From Owenia fusiformis (lineage: Eukaryota > Annelida > Polychaeta > Sabellida > Oweniidae): a stretch of DNA of 64,000 nt. Positions 33,701 through 41,129 of the stretch are shown here, piece by piece (within the stretch, counting starts at the first letter, position 1; every line of letters begins with the position of its first letter). Under the pieces are notes generated by a model. That model made no database searches, was not told the origin of the DNA, and was given only the letters and a program-made list of their open reading frames with translations. Made by a program: the position numbers and the translations under genes. The stretch lies in assembly GCA_903813345.2 (NCBI GenBank), contig CAIIXF020000009.1:11400030-11464029 (forward strand), written 5' to 3'.

Positions 33701-36700
33701 AAAGATGTTAAGCCAAATGTTGCCCTAAAAATTCAGAAAATGTAAAAAATTTCGAATTTTCTATGTACAGGCCTTGTTGCCCCTTTAAGAAGCTCAATAT
33801 GTAAATTATCTAATCAAACACTTCGTCCACCATTTTGAAACACTAATCAATCCAATCTGTGCTAGCGATTCATAGGGCGAGCCATTGGGATATTTCCAGG
33901 GTTCGTACACACCTGCAAATGTCAGGGAAATTGACTTAATTTTCCAAGTGCTGGAAATGTCAGGTAATTTTAGAATTAGGTCAAAAGGGCCAAAGATGAC
34001 CGGGAATTTTGAAACGGTAGATATGTCAGGGAAATATCAGGGAAATTTGTATCAGTGTTGAAAAAATAATGTTCCAGAAAAAAAAATTAGGACTATGACA
34101 GGATATCAATGAAATCCAAAATGTAATATTTAGTTGATTCCACAGGCTAAAGTATGAAAATGTATTACATATATCTAAAAATTTTACACTGTCTTGATTA
34201 ATGAATTTCATAGATCTAGAGGCCCTTCAGGAGTGGAAAACCTTAAAGATATGCTATACAGATATGTAGGTCAGTATTACATAATCGTGAAATGAATAAG
34301 TCTGAATATATCATTGGTCAGAAAACACTAAAACCTGCTTGAAACTGTAAAAGTTTATACACTCTATTCCACACTGTATAGAAATAAAATAACTTACACT
34401 ATAAGTAACTGTGAGCCAATCATTGCATAGAAAAAACTTTATGCACTGTTTATAAGATTCACTGAGACAAGTGGGTCAATACTTCGTGTACTTTATGTGC
34501 TCTCACACAATTACCTTCCCTTGCATAAAGTTGCTGTACAGTTATATGTAACTGAATATTGTATATTCATCACAAACAACCTTAGCAAAATGATGGTTCG
34601 ACGAAACGGACGGTTCGCTAAAACCAATAAACCAGGCAATTCAGGCCAATTTGGAAAGAAACTAGATAGCGTGATAGCGAATGAGGATAGTAAGTGAAAT
34701 ATATTTTGCAAAGGTCAGCTTGTAAACTACTGGGTAACCCTAAATGATGAGAAATATGTACAAAATATGTTTTGCATGATTTATTCATATCCCAATGATT
34801 TAACTCCTTCACTGCATCTAATAAGGTATATAGATACTAATTACGGGACATTTAGGAATTAAGTGACTAGACCAAAGCAAGCATGTTTGAGATTTTAATG
34901 ATTTTAAATAAATTACCACTTCATTATTTGCTTTTAGACATTCAATCAGTTTTATTTGTCCAACAAACCATATTCACAATTGTTCAATCCAACGAAGATT
35001 AGGGGATAAGCTAAGAGACCCCTCCATTTGTCCGTCCATCCATCCTTCAACTAGACAACAGCAACACCAAAGTGTAGCAAATCCCATCGAACAGCCATGG
35101 CTGGCATTTTTTTTACAAACAAAGTATACAGCAAAAATGGCAGCCATTTTTCAAAATGGCCACCTTCTTCCAAAAGTGTCATTAGACAGTGTGCCACGCT
35201 TATAGTATTCACGCATCAAATATGAACAAAATCGCTCTACTACTTTTCGAGTTATAGTAAAATACGTTAAAAGGACGGCCATTTTTCAAAATGGCTGCCT
35301 TCTACCAAAAGTGTCATTAAACAGTGTGCCATGCTTATAGTATTCATATACCAAATATGAACAAAATCGCTCGACTACTTTTCGAGTTACAGCAAAAATC
35401 GTAAAATAACGAGTAAAGGCCGCCATAGTTCAATTCTTTGAAGCAAATGATTCTAAAAGTACAACATATCTTTGAAAAAATATCATTCTGTTAAGTGAAA
35501 TTGTAAAAAATATTTTGCAATGTGTGAAATTGAATTAAAGCACATGATTCAATGAATAGTGGATGCTTCAATTCACTTATGTCTTCTAGTCTAGGCTTTG
35601 AATTTGGACTACCACCCTCGTTCATAGTCTAGAATCAGGACATATGTTAAATTTAATCATCTACAATGCATTGAGTCATTGGCTTAAATCCTATAATATA
35701 ATATGCCTATCAATATAATATGTAATTATTTAAGTATCATCTCAATGCTTTAATTTTAATAGAATTATTTTAATATTTTACTAACTGTATAATATGTAGT
35801 TTGCATTACTGTTGATAAATAAATAAATGATTGCACTGTTCAGTAAAGAAATATAGCAATTGTGTTATTTAAACATTATACACTATAGAAATGATTTTCA
35901 TTGAAAAATCAAATCAGTACCAAAATTATGGTTACCCTGTAGTAGTGAAAGGCACATTAGAAATGAATATCACCCCCTTCAATCTATTTTTACAGGTTTT
36001 TATGATTATTTCAGATTTTTCTATAGTTTGCGTAACCAGGACGGTGAATTTTCTTCATTTTTCATCAAACATTTCGTCTTACCAATATTTATTATATCTG
36101 TCAATTTTATCAAAATCGCGCCGCTAGGTTTGAAAATAATTCAAATTATGTAGTTTTTCCCATTGAGCTCCATTATAAAAATGGAATTTTCAAACTTAAT
36201 ATTTTAAAATTCTACGTGGTGAAAAGTTGCATATTGAGTAGTTAGTTAATGTTATGGTGTTAAAAATTCAAAACAAAAAGGAATAAAGAAAAAATGCCAC
36301 AGAGCAGTCTCAATAGAGTATCTTTAAATTATCAGAGATTAATGTTTCCAAACTGTTTTGAAACAAACTAACGTCTTGTTTTCAACCTACACCTTGCTCC
36401 TTTCTGTTGTATTTAATAAAACAAAAATAGTATATCACGGAGGCCGGGATACGAACCACTCACCTGGGACTTGGTTATTCACTAGCGCCATAGGCGTTCA
36501 CCTATTCTGGATACAACTGACGAGTCTTATTTAAGCGGAGTCAAAAGTGAGGATCATTTTGAATTGACGCTCGGTATAAATATAATACTTTTGTTCTTTC
36601 ATATCGGTAGCACGTTGGCCTCATGGCTAGCGTGCCTGGCTTTAACGCTCTAGGTTAGTTGATCGAGACCCGTTCATGTCGAACTTTTTGATTTGATTTT

Positions 36701-39270
36701 TGTCAAGATATAATAAGTAGGGCAAAATCAGAAAAAGTAGATCAAAAATACTCCAATGGAGTATAAAATTGTCACCAGGATTCCGAAATGAGACGAATGT
36801 TAACTCGTGAAATCTCGGTAGATAAAGTAGGTCAGAAAACCGGATTTATCCGAACAAGGGTCGGGAATTTTCGTCATAAGAAGTATATCAAAAATACTCC
36901 AATTGGAGTTTAAAATTGTCACCAGGATTCCGAAATACGACGAATCGAATCGGCAAACTTCGGTACAATAATGAAGTGCATTAAAACCGAAATGATTGGA
37001 TAAAATCGTGAAACAGGTGTCAGGGGCTTCCCCTCATCTTTCCCGACATGGTATTAAAAGCCTTATATGGATATATCACGTGACATTCAAAATGATGTTC
37101 CTATATGGTTCTATGGGCCTTATATGGATCTTTGGAACACGTGACCTAATACCAAATCAAAATCAAAATGTTACCTTGACCATTGGATGGGATTTCATAG
37201 AAAATATCCAAGAAAACATATTCTCGTGATCCTTAAATCATTTAAATTCGACCATTTTATCTTCACCCCTTGATGGAATTTTATGAAAGAAGTTATGAAA
37301 ACACATCATCATGTAAGGGTTTTCACCTAAATTAAAAAGGAAAAATGTTTCATGAAAAATATCATCATGTATAATTTGTATTTAAATAAGACCGTTTCAT
37401 CTAAATACTTGCTGGATAATATTTCATAAAAAATGCACTTTAAAAATATTTCAGGATTTGCCTTAATCAATGTAATGTAAGTATTAGATTGACTCTCAAA
37501 TAGGGTTCTATTTTAACTTTTTTATTGAAATTAATACTAGGCAGGAATAACTCTCTAAATAGCTAATAAAAATTCAACCCTTGGATGTGATTTCGTTGAA
37601 AAAAAAATATGACAAGTCCAGAATCAAATGATCATGATTTGTCCAGAACCTCTTAAGATCCTGTTTTATGTCGTTATGTTCCAATGAGGTTCGGAAAGAT
37701 GTTTCATTTCACTCTGGAAACATGATACCAAAAACAAAACAAGTGTTTGACGTGTTTTCTAAAACAACATAGATGAAAGTGTATATTTCAAATTATATTA
37801 TTACCATTCAAAAGATGACCATTAGATTGACGATGTGTTAAATTTTTAGATTTTTTATGACTGGTTTAAGAGAAACGTGGGTTCACCATATCGATACCAT
37901 TCCTTTTATCTCTTGTTAGTCTTGTTTTCGTATCTTTATTATCACATCCATATACAAAAGAGTTAATTTACCTATTTTATTTTACTTAACCAGGTCTAAA
38001 TATCCCACTGTTGCTCTACGTAGTGGTCCCAGCATTCGTTATTGTTGTCGTTGCATTCACCCTGTTGGGACTGTGGTACAAGTATCGCTATAAACGCAGG
38101 GGCAATAAGAGGTAACATATCACGTTGCTAGAAACTTGGCATTAACACCCACTTCTCTTACACAATACATATGCGCACACGCATGCAACATTGACCTTCG
38201 ATTTCAATTTGACCTTCCACTTAAAGTCCTATGGTAAAACATCACACATTTCAATCACATACAGTTATGCTGTTTTGTGTGTTTTTTTTGTTTTTTGTTG
38301 TTGTTTGTTTTTTACTAAACTGACTTATATTTCCTATAAGCTCTGCTGTACCCCCTGATTTTGCCTCTGTTCCAAATAATATTCAAACTATATTGTAAGT
38401 ATATATGCACTCATTGGGGTAATTGTATTCAAGAACACTTTTGACATTATGCCAAAACTTTACCTCATATTTGGTCTATAATGATGTGACAAACCAATAC
38501 TTTCGTTCAAATAGATGAATACATAGGCAGGTCCCCAACTGCATTAAATAGGTATGACAACACACATGTATTATTTTGTCTAATATTGGGAATATACACT
38601 TTTTAAAGTGTCACCCAGTTCATATATTGTATTTTGTGTGTATTTCAAATAATAAATAAACATAAACATAAACACCTAGATGATGGATAATTTTCTTTCA
38701 AAGTAATATTTGGAAAGTACCATGTTTTAAAACATTTTTCCTTTGATGAATCAGAATATAATGCTTTCCAATTCAGATCTATCATAAAACATGAACTTTT
38801 ACCTCCAATGCAGATTTAAAGAGGAAAATGATGAAGGTCCTCCAAGTAATCAACAATTGATGGAACTTGAACAAATAAGTCCTGATGGAGCAGCTAGGAG
38901 TGAAGATGAATACAAGCCTAATCATTTGTACACTTACATAGATCACATTCCAAATCATTCTCCAGAAAGAATGGTTGATAGAAATAGGAATACGTCTACA
39001 TCCTCCAATGTTTCAAGGATTACATTGTCCTCTGAACAACAAGGCTACTGTTATATAACACCTGGTAATGCTGTACTTGTATTTGAAAATACGAATCCAT
39101 TTGCAACATGCAATACTTCTACGTGTACATCGCCCTCTGTAAAACAAGATGACGGTTATTTAATACCAGTTAATGCTGTTGGTGAATATGATTCCCTTAA
39201 CTTTGGTACACATAAACCACCAGTGCGCTATCATCGACTGAAACATCAAAATATGTGGAAACGAATGTAA
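15688..39270 (+). CDS. Receptor gene B: paralogue of gene A (five exons over 23.6 kb)
   Basis: Proposed CDS: join(15688..15790, 23608..23739, 23876..24277, 37994..38111, 38814..39270), 1212 bases, 403 residues, open throughout, with intron phases 1,1,1,2 as in gene A. It has the same order: signal peptide, P-type module, SUEL-like module with Thr-rich stalk, TM helix, tyrosine-bearing tail. Exon lengths 1, 2 and 4 are identical to gene A; exon 3 is two codons longer. Intron 1 (7.8 kb) and intron 3 (13.7 kb) are swollen by transposons: an LTR element and a TIR element in intron 1, and a large inverted duplication with nested insertions in intron 3. The intact frame implies the gene still works, but expression across these introns cannot be judged from sequence. 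Confidence 0.78.
16075..16926 (-). repeat. 3' LTR
   Basis: 852 bases, the same length as the other LTR and apparently identical to it, with terminal TGTTAC and GTAACA. It contains short imperfect internal repeats of GATAATCCACGAATGTATAT type. The 82-codon frame inside it (16287-16535) is repeated in the other LTR and is not a gene. Confidence 0.9.
16927..16942 (-). other. Polypurine tract
   Basis: On the element's strand, AAGGAGGGAGG immediately precedes the 3' LTR, as expected for the plus-strand primer of an LTR element. Confidence 0.7.
16943..17577 (-). other. Non-coding 3' part of the LTR element
   Basis: About 640 bases between the ORF stop and the purine tract, AT-rich, without an open frame of note. 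The integrase C-terminal half and any envelope would be expected here in a full element; neither is seen. Confidence 0.6.
17578..20544 (-). CDS. Gag-protease-integrase(partial) polyprotein of the LTR element
   Basis: A 988-codon frame starting at ATG 20544. Order: SAP-like N-terminus (about residues 15-60, DDLKKTELLAIAKHVGL), a Glu/Arg-rich coiled coil (about 75-145), a capsid/SCAN-like region (about 165-330), a CCHC zinc knuckle CNYCKKPGHLISEC (about 395), an aspartic-protease-like D-T-G-A (about 483), a Ser-rich linker, then an integrase zinc-binding HHCC module (GHLGVTKTYHKIL to CRSCHTC, about 810-845) and the first catalytic Asp in IDCVGPLP (about 880). The second Asp region is degenerate (SDLQSDSV) and the catalytic Glu is lost. 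No reverse transcriptase or RNase H motif lies between protease and integrase. The reading frame is intact, so this is a shortened but possibly translated element protein. Confidence 0.85.
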   Translation of the reverse strand: MKMSFEVETFLEAPSLEEFDDLKKTELLAIAKHVGLSVKSSYKKDTIKNFVLQYLVAESLLPEQPAQHVDPVDPIKLKELEIREKELEIQKEREIRELREKELEIQNEREKRESEKEIRLRENERQMREQEIQREIELKRLEIEAQSKTDEHATMHQHFENRFDASKFLKFVPKFQEKNVDKYFTHFEKVAQSLDWPKSAWPVMLQSVFIGKASEIFASLSGEVCSDYDLVKNAILKAYELVPEAYRQKFRNAHKQSDQTHVEFAREQEQLFDRWLVSKDVSEEFKKLRELMLIEQFKNCVQYHIRTYLDEHKVETLSQAATLSDDYALTHKGSFIKGNPNYRGYQGNKPSYDSKSNQSSSSNTSNKAKDQSNSSQSFSSKSDQSNSSGPKSNVTCNYCKKPGHLISECYRIKNRREMSGSAHSNGCATVPISRKPIVWDSYTHTEKSTHSDIMEDYKPFMSEGSVSLSSDDTNSKPVKILRDTGASQTLLLEGVLPLSEESFTGTHILMQGIELGFTKVPLHRIHITSELVKGPVIVGVRSQLPVEGVALLLGNDLAGGKVSLDPIVSDQPCSIEDSVQEDSDIYPACAVTRAMAKKLANSGDSSVGDDFDSGFLSSLFDDECHSPLVKDDPYPILKANSSLKQPSVQAKQSSIEANSSLKKPIARGDSPSEQDHYFNAVPPALASPDEVSSSSASVHEVSSPPCSEVSSSSSSEVSSSISDSDSLKNDPHSKHMLIYEQEHDPSLIDLHKRCLTIDEADKVPVCFYKKDGILMRKWRPPEASPEDDWAIVHQIVVPNSYHKEILSLAHDSPMAGHLGVTKTYHKILNHFYWPKLKQDVQEYCRSCHTCQMVGKPNQKTSVAPLQLIPAFDEPFSKVLIDCVGPLPKTKSDNQYLLTILSMATQFLEIKSLLMLRNSKTKYIVESQINNFTLVGLPKELISDLQSDSVLNDFIGIDKATPVRCRELHMMKKYVERDKISLLNMCLCS
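20628..20645 (-). other. Primer-binding site, tRNA-Pro type
   Basis: Five bases inside the 5' LTR, the element's strand reads TGGGGGCTCGTCCGGGAT, the classical 18-base complement of the 3' end of tRNA-Pro known from several vertebrate gammaretroviruses. The TGG start complements the tRNA CCA end. Confidence 0.85.
20651..21502 (-). repeat. 5' LTR
   Basis: 852 bases beginning TGTTAC and ending GTAACA in plus-strand reading, matching 16075-16926 throughout by eye. It is followed outside by CACT, the proposed target duplication. Confidence 0.9.
21503..22819. other. Intron 1 of gene B between two insertions, no exon recognised
   Basis: AT-rich with short ORFs only. It includes the dispersed string GAGCGATAGTTCGTTCAGTG at 22302, also found at 5494 in intron 1 of gene A. 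Confidence 0.5.
22820..23413. mobile_element. 594-bp TIR element with internal motif array
   Basis: Ends TGTTACGCGGTA and TACCGCGTAACA are perfect 12-base inverted repeats. Gene A has the uninterrupted site (GATTTAGTAACGCCATTTTCAC near 8080-8100), which proves an insertion. CATTT lies on both sides; the full target duplication is ambiguous (5 to 10 bases, imperfect). Inside, both halves contain many variants of CATATACCGCAGGTGAATATG in either orientation. No coding capacity. It is a non-autonomous DNA transposon of a family I cannot name. Confidence 0.85.
23608..23739 (+). CDS. Gene B exon 2: P-type (trefoil-like) cysteine module
   Basis: 132 bases, phase 1-1, with the same C-x8-C-x10-C-x4-C-C-x8-C spacing as gene A. 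It differs from gene A exon 2 at four bases by eye (SSSQICFQ instead of SSSPICYQ). The flanking intron before it is about 98% alike between the genes. Confidence 0.7.
23876..24277 (+). CDS. Gene B exon 3: SUEL-type lectin-like module and Thr-rich stalk
   Basis: 402 bases, phase 1-1, with cysteines colinear with gene A and the same Thr run and NVTADAHASSG end. Changes cluster early: GDNETST replaces GYITT, and NNCNETF replaces TTCYGMD, adding a NET sequon. Surface-loop change on a conserved frame would fit ligand diversification, although this rests on two sequences. Confidence 0.7.
26131..26200 (-). repeat. tRNA-like module (B box) in left arm
   Basis: On the minus strand the stretch has a tRNA-like layout: TGGCCTCATGGTTAGCGTGC, then GATCGAGACCC matching the Pol III B box. 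Its partner is in the right arm at 36605-36673. Pairing is too poor for a working tRNA; it is more likely a SINE head. Confidence 0.4.
26305..26375 (+). repeat. Second tRNA-like module (B box) in left arm
   Basis: GTGAGTGGTTCGTATCCCGGC contains a B-box match (GGTTCGTATCC), preceded by GCCTATGGCGCTTGTG. It points away from the other module about 110 bases before it. The same pair occurs in the right arm in inverted order. Confidence 0.4.
26436..26669 (-). pseudogene. Unrecognised ORF, one of an inverted pair
   Basis: A 77-codon minus-strand frame whose first about 35 residues (MNYVNFACKLCVDLAIPGRP, then NVSGT) match a plus-strand frame at 27127 (MNYVNFSCKHWVDDVITGCP, then NVSGT). In the plus-strand copy an acceptor-like CCCGATTTCAG lies just before the ATG. 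The DNA of the two copies forms an inverted repeat (26515-26755 with 27054-27268). The frame similarity hints at a broken transposon exon; the family is unknown. Confidence 0.3.
27054..27268 (+). repeat. Inverted partner of 26515-26755
   Basis: Reverse complement of the left copy at roughly 80% by eye, including CATGAATTACGTCAATTTC and TCTGACACGT-like blocks. The plus-strand frame stops after about 36 codons. Confidence 0.65.
27270..28320. other. Intronic DNA, nothing recognised
   Basis: Very AT-rich, including a T/A-rich stretch near 27400-27500. No exon, RNA or repeat end was identified. Confidence 0.45.
28320..29395 (-). pseudogene. 5'-truncated non-LTR retrotransposon (RT C-terminal half)
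   Basis: The minus-strand frame 29392-28409 (327 codons) starts inside a reverse transcriptase. GIPQGSVLGPLLFILYINDM is the conserved palm motif, FADDTNIL holds the catalytic Asp pair, and KLSLNYDKTKYIIF and FLGVQIDEYLDW are the thumb-side motifs of Jockey/CR1-type LINEs. The N-terminal RT motifs and the endonuclease are missing, so this is a dead, 5'-truncated copy, as LINE insertion often leaves. The frame is intact over its length, so it is not very old. It lies antisense in intron 3 of gene B. Confidence 0.88.
29434..29718 (+). other. ORF of 94 codons, probably not a gene
   Basis: It has one hydrophobic stretch (YYSIVFVVLFCFLVTF) and no cysteine pattern or splice support. It sits beside the truncated LINE in an intron. 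I list it only because it is open and hydrophobic. Confidence 0.12.
29763..31168. mobile_element. TIR element with internal tandem repeats
   Basis: Ends AACGATAGGAGCT and AGCTCCTATCGTT are inverted, followed by a further inverted stretch (GTATACATTTTAACTTTTATA, then CATCTTTACAAATAC). TCC lies on both sides. Inside, about 29920-30340 carries three to four imperfect units of about 115 bases with TGACCTT, AGGTCACCTAATCAT and CCTAGATATTGAT; related units occur inverted at 30840-31090. A GTCTGTCTGTC run with inverted flanks (AAGGAGATGTC with GACATCTCCTT) sits at 30750-30835. No transposase. Confidence 0.65.
31198..31296. repeat. 100-bp dispersed repeat, copy 2
   Basis: Matches 14447-14546 in order and spacing (GGTAGTTACCAG, GGTGGCTCGTTCGGGT, GATAGCATGGCGGGTAT, AAAATTCCCTTTAA), same strand. 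Confidence 0.7.
31300..32328. other. Intronic DNA, nothing recognised
   Basis: One 90-codon frame at 31538-31810 without domain features. TGCTTATAAGGGAGTCTTTC at about 32163 recurs near 32773, a short direct repeat of unknown origin. Confidence 0.45.
32333..33784. mobile_element. TTAA-flanked transposon, Kolobok-like ends
   Basis: TTAA at 32329-32332 and 33785-33788 flanks ends AGGGACAACAAGGCCTGTA and TACAGGCCTTGTTGCCCCT, which are inverted. Further inverted similarity extends about 200 bases inward (TTTAACAT, AGCATTA.G, AGTCCCACCTATAGATTTT with the complement). TTAA targets are used by piggyBac and Kolobok transposons; the AGGG terminus is unlike the piggyBac CCC end. No transposase frame, so it is non-autonomous. 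A GAT/ATG microsatellite lies inside. Confidence 0.75.
33335..33362. repeat. Trinucleotide microsatellite (GAT)n
   Basis: About nine tandem GAT units following CACGTT. Confidence 0.95.
34590..34689 (+). CDS. Possible first exon of an element-encoded protein
   Basis: ATGATG opens MMVRRNGRFAKTNKPGNSGQ followed by FGKKLDSVIANED, a basic N-terminus of the style seen at the start of transposase-like or nuclear proteins, and runs into a good donor (GATA|GTAAGT). No continuing exon was recognised. It lies inside the TTAA element, so it may be a remnant of that element's own gene. Function unknown. Confidence 0.3.
35040..35420. repeat. Tandem repeat array, about 137-bp unit
   Basis: Two and a half units containing GGCCATTTTTCAAAATGGC, CAAAAGTGTCATTA, ACAGTGTGCCA.GCTTATAGTATTC and CAAATATGAACAAAATCGCTC. 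The same unit appears in opposite orientation at 41380-42000. The adjoining GTAGCAAATCCCATCGAACAG matches the terminus at 42145-42156. Confidence 0.8.
36437..36505 (-). repeat. tRNA-like module (B box) in right arm
   Basis: Partner of 26305-26375: on the minus strand it reads GGTTCGTATCCCGGCC after GCGCTAGTGAATAACC. It keeps the B-box consensus. Confidence 0.4.
36605..36673 (+). repeat. Second tRNA-like module (B box) in right arm
   Basis: GTAGCACGTTGGCCTCATGG, then CTAGCGTGCC and GATCGAGACCCG, with box spacing like a tRNA. It diverges from the module at 36437-36505. Partner of 26131-26200. Confidence 0.4.
37994..38111 (+). CDS. Gene B exon 4: transmembrane helix
   Basis: 118 bases, acceptor AACCAG, donor AGAG|GTAACA, phase 2. 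Encodes GLNIPLLLYVVVPAFVIVVV followed by AFTLLGLWYKYRYKRRGNKR: one helix with a strongly basic stop-transfer. About 19 base differences from gene A exon 4 by eye, far more than in exon 2. Confidence 0.8.
38112..38813. other. Intron 4 of gene B
   Basis: About 700 bases with a TG/TTTG-rich run near 38275-38315; no exon seen. The counterpart in gene A is 251 bases. Confidence 0.6.
38814..39270 (+). CDS. Gene B exon 5: cytoplasmic tail
   Basis: Starts after CCAATGCAG and encodes about 152 residues. It shares GPPSNQQLMELE, ISP, HSPERMVDRNRN and CYITPG with gene A and then has a second tyrosine block (DDGYLIPVNAVGEYDSLNFG) that parallels the first (GYCYITPGNAVLVFENTN). YITP and YLIP both fit pYxxP. 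It ends KHQNMWKRM, so the gene A C-terminus is absent. Much less similar to gene A than exons 2-3 are. Confidence 0.75.
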
Positions 39271-39477
39271 AATATAACACGATGTAAAATTAACATTTTG
39301 GCTATACTTTAAAAAATGATAAGTGTATGTTGTCACTCGAATGTACGTTGTCCCATCGAACTTATTCAATTCACAGTTAACCCTTATGCAGACAACGTAT
39401 TTTTCATAACACTCACAGACAGGGGGGACAGATGCATTTAAAATTGAAACAGAACAATTACAGAATTACTTCAATTT

Positions 39478-39690
39478 TGTAATGACCCGAGGGCGTCCCA
39501 GGGAATGACTAACTAACGAGCATAGTGTAACAAGCCAGATGAAGAAATTGAAAGAAAGTGTGCTAAATTCAATGCCCAGCATGGGAATCGAACCTGGGAC
39601 CCTTGGATCCGAGGTCTGATGCTCTATCGACTGAGCTATAAAGGCTTAAGCGACTACATTACGGCTAGGCCGTAGTCACTGTGGCTAGTC
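39478..39690 (-). repeat. SINE with tRNA-Lys-like head, copy 3
   Basis: On the minus strand it reads TATAGCTCAGTCGATAGAGC (A box, D-arm like), CATCAGACCTCGGATCCAAGG and GGTTCGATTCCCATGCTGGG (B box), very like a tRNA-Lys. The anticodon arm does not pair properly, and the body continues into GTGTGCT.AATTCAATG and the CCCGAGGGCGTCC tail end. It forms an inverted pair with 42620-43055, including the flank GTGGCTAGTCGATCTATGTG. Confidence 0.7.
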
Positions 39691-39699
39691 GATCTATGT

Positions 39700-40336
39700 G
39701 GATGCAGTCATTTATATGCAATTATTGTGGGTGCTCGCGTACATTATAGGGAATGGGATCATTGCAAAAATATGACAGCAAATTGAGGTAAGTGATCGCA
39801 GAGTTTCTACTAACATTGTGACTTGAAATCTTGCATACATATTCAATATGCATAATATCACAATGTGTGAAAGTTTCAGCCACCATATTCCTGTTATAGG
39901 GAAGATATTTGAAAAACATTTCGTAAACGTCAACATATATGTATAAAATTGATGCCACTATGTATCATTTGGATTCAGAACGGTAACAAATGGATGCTAT
40001 AATAAATTATACTTTTATCATGATGATTTATTTACTGATGGACAACTGGCCAGATTTTCTTTGTATTCATTGTTTGGATAAACATTCCTCATTAAGTAAA
40101 GTAATTAGCCACACCATTACAAGACACCCTCATGAAGAATTGAAAATACTATATATAAACCCATCAACTGGAAAATGCCATTACAGACGAAAAAACTATG
40201 GTTTATCCCTAATACTGTTAATTTGAACAACGGGTCCATAACATGTAATGATGACAATGAAAATGTTGAAATTAGGTACGCCAATAAAGTGAATTCAGAG
40301 CCAAAGACCCATCAACCCACTGGAATACCCACAAAT
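39700..40336. other. No gene recognised
   Basis: Short ORFs without features. The first bases (to about 39740) still belong to the inverted partner of 42620-42720. Confidence 0.45.
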
Positions 40337-40880
40337 CAAGTTTCATAGCCTTGCCCAAGTCTCTTTTATTTATCTTGAGTTCTATTATGACCGCCTTGTA
40401 CCCAAGAGAAAGCTACGTGCTTTACCGACCCAATGTTTTTGTCGGTAAAATTTGACCAATCAACGACGGCCCTACATCGACGGACTAGGTCTTCGTGCAT
40501 TTCCATCGCGAATTCAGTTTTTATTTTGAATCAACATTGAATTGCATGATTTCATTTATACGAGTATTAATGACTGCTTACATTCCGATGTACATTTAAT
40601 AACATAATATATTGTAACCCTCAAGAAACACTCGATCAGATCATATAACGTTTTGATTGGTCAATCAGCCTGAAGTCACACGTCGTGTCCATGCGATCTT
40701 GTCAATCAATACGGTTTCGCGATACCCTTAGGTAGCGTAGGTATTATGGGAATCTCTGAACCGCTGAATAACTTAGCATAATATCAGCGATGATGCATTG
40801 GATTGTACAAGGTGGTAATAATTCAAGATCAGATAAGTAAATAAATACCGACTTGGGCAAGGCTACAAGTTTCAGAGCCA
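40337..40880. repeat. Inverted repeat element, about 540 bp
   Basis: CAAGTTTCATAGCCTTGCCC with AAGTC, TTATTTATCTTGAGTTC and ACCGCCTTGTAC on the left are mirrored by GTACAAGGTGGTAATAATTC, GATAAGTAAATAAATA and GACTTGGGCAAGGCTACAAG on the right. No coding capacity or clear target duplication; it is probably a decayed MITE. Confidence 0.6.
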
Positions 40881-41129
40881 TTAACATTTCTTAAAAGTGA
40901 CAATGAGCAGCCAACAGATGGACCATCCGTAAATCTTGATCAGCTCAGCTGAACGAGCCTACCGATTCCTTGAAACAAATGACCCAAATACAAGAATAAT
41001 ATTATCTATTTCAAATTTTTTTGAAATCGTGGTAAGTGGAATCTTTCCAATTACCAATATAGCATTATTATTGTTTTTGGACACTGTGGATTAAAATATT
41101 AAAAATACACACATTCAAAATGATTTAAT

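Larger units (their letters stand above)
34247..36323. mobile_element. 2.1-kb TTAA-flanked insertion with empty site in opposite arm
   Basis: The right arm reads GGAAAACC-TTAA, then this insert, then TTAA-ATTATCAG, while the left arm reads the uninterrupted complement CTGATAATTTAAGGTTTTCC. So a 2077-bp element inserted at TTAA, duplicating it. Ends AGATATGCTATACAG and AGATACTCTATTGAG (from the other end) are imperfect inverted repeats. It includes a putative transposase-like first exon (34590-34689) and a tandem repeat array (35040-35420). The superfamily (piggyBac, Kolobok or other TTAA user) is not settled. Confidence 0.82.
34196..37670. repeat. Right arm of large inverted duplication (interrupted)
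   Basis: 34196-34246 and 36324-37670 together are the reverse complement of the left arm 25131-26530. The arm is split by the TTAA element at 34247-36323. Outward of 37670 the similarity falls to about 70% and the right copy lacks about 150 bases. Confidence 0.8.

Noticed and set aside
37994-38111. Gene B as a pseudogene because of its transposon-filled introns
   Set aside because: All five exons keep length, phase, splice sites and an open frame, so disruption is not supported.
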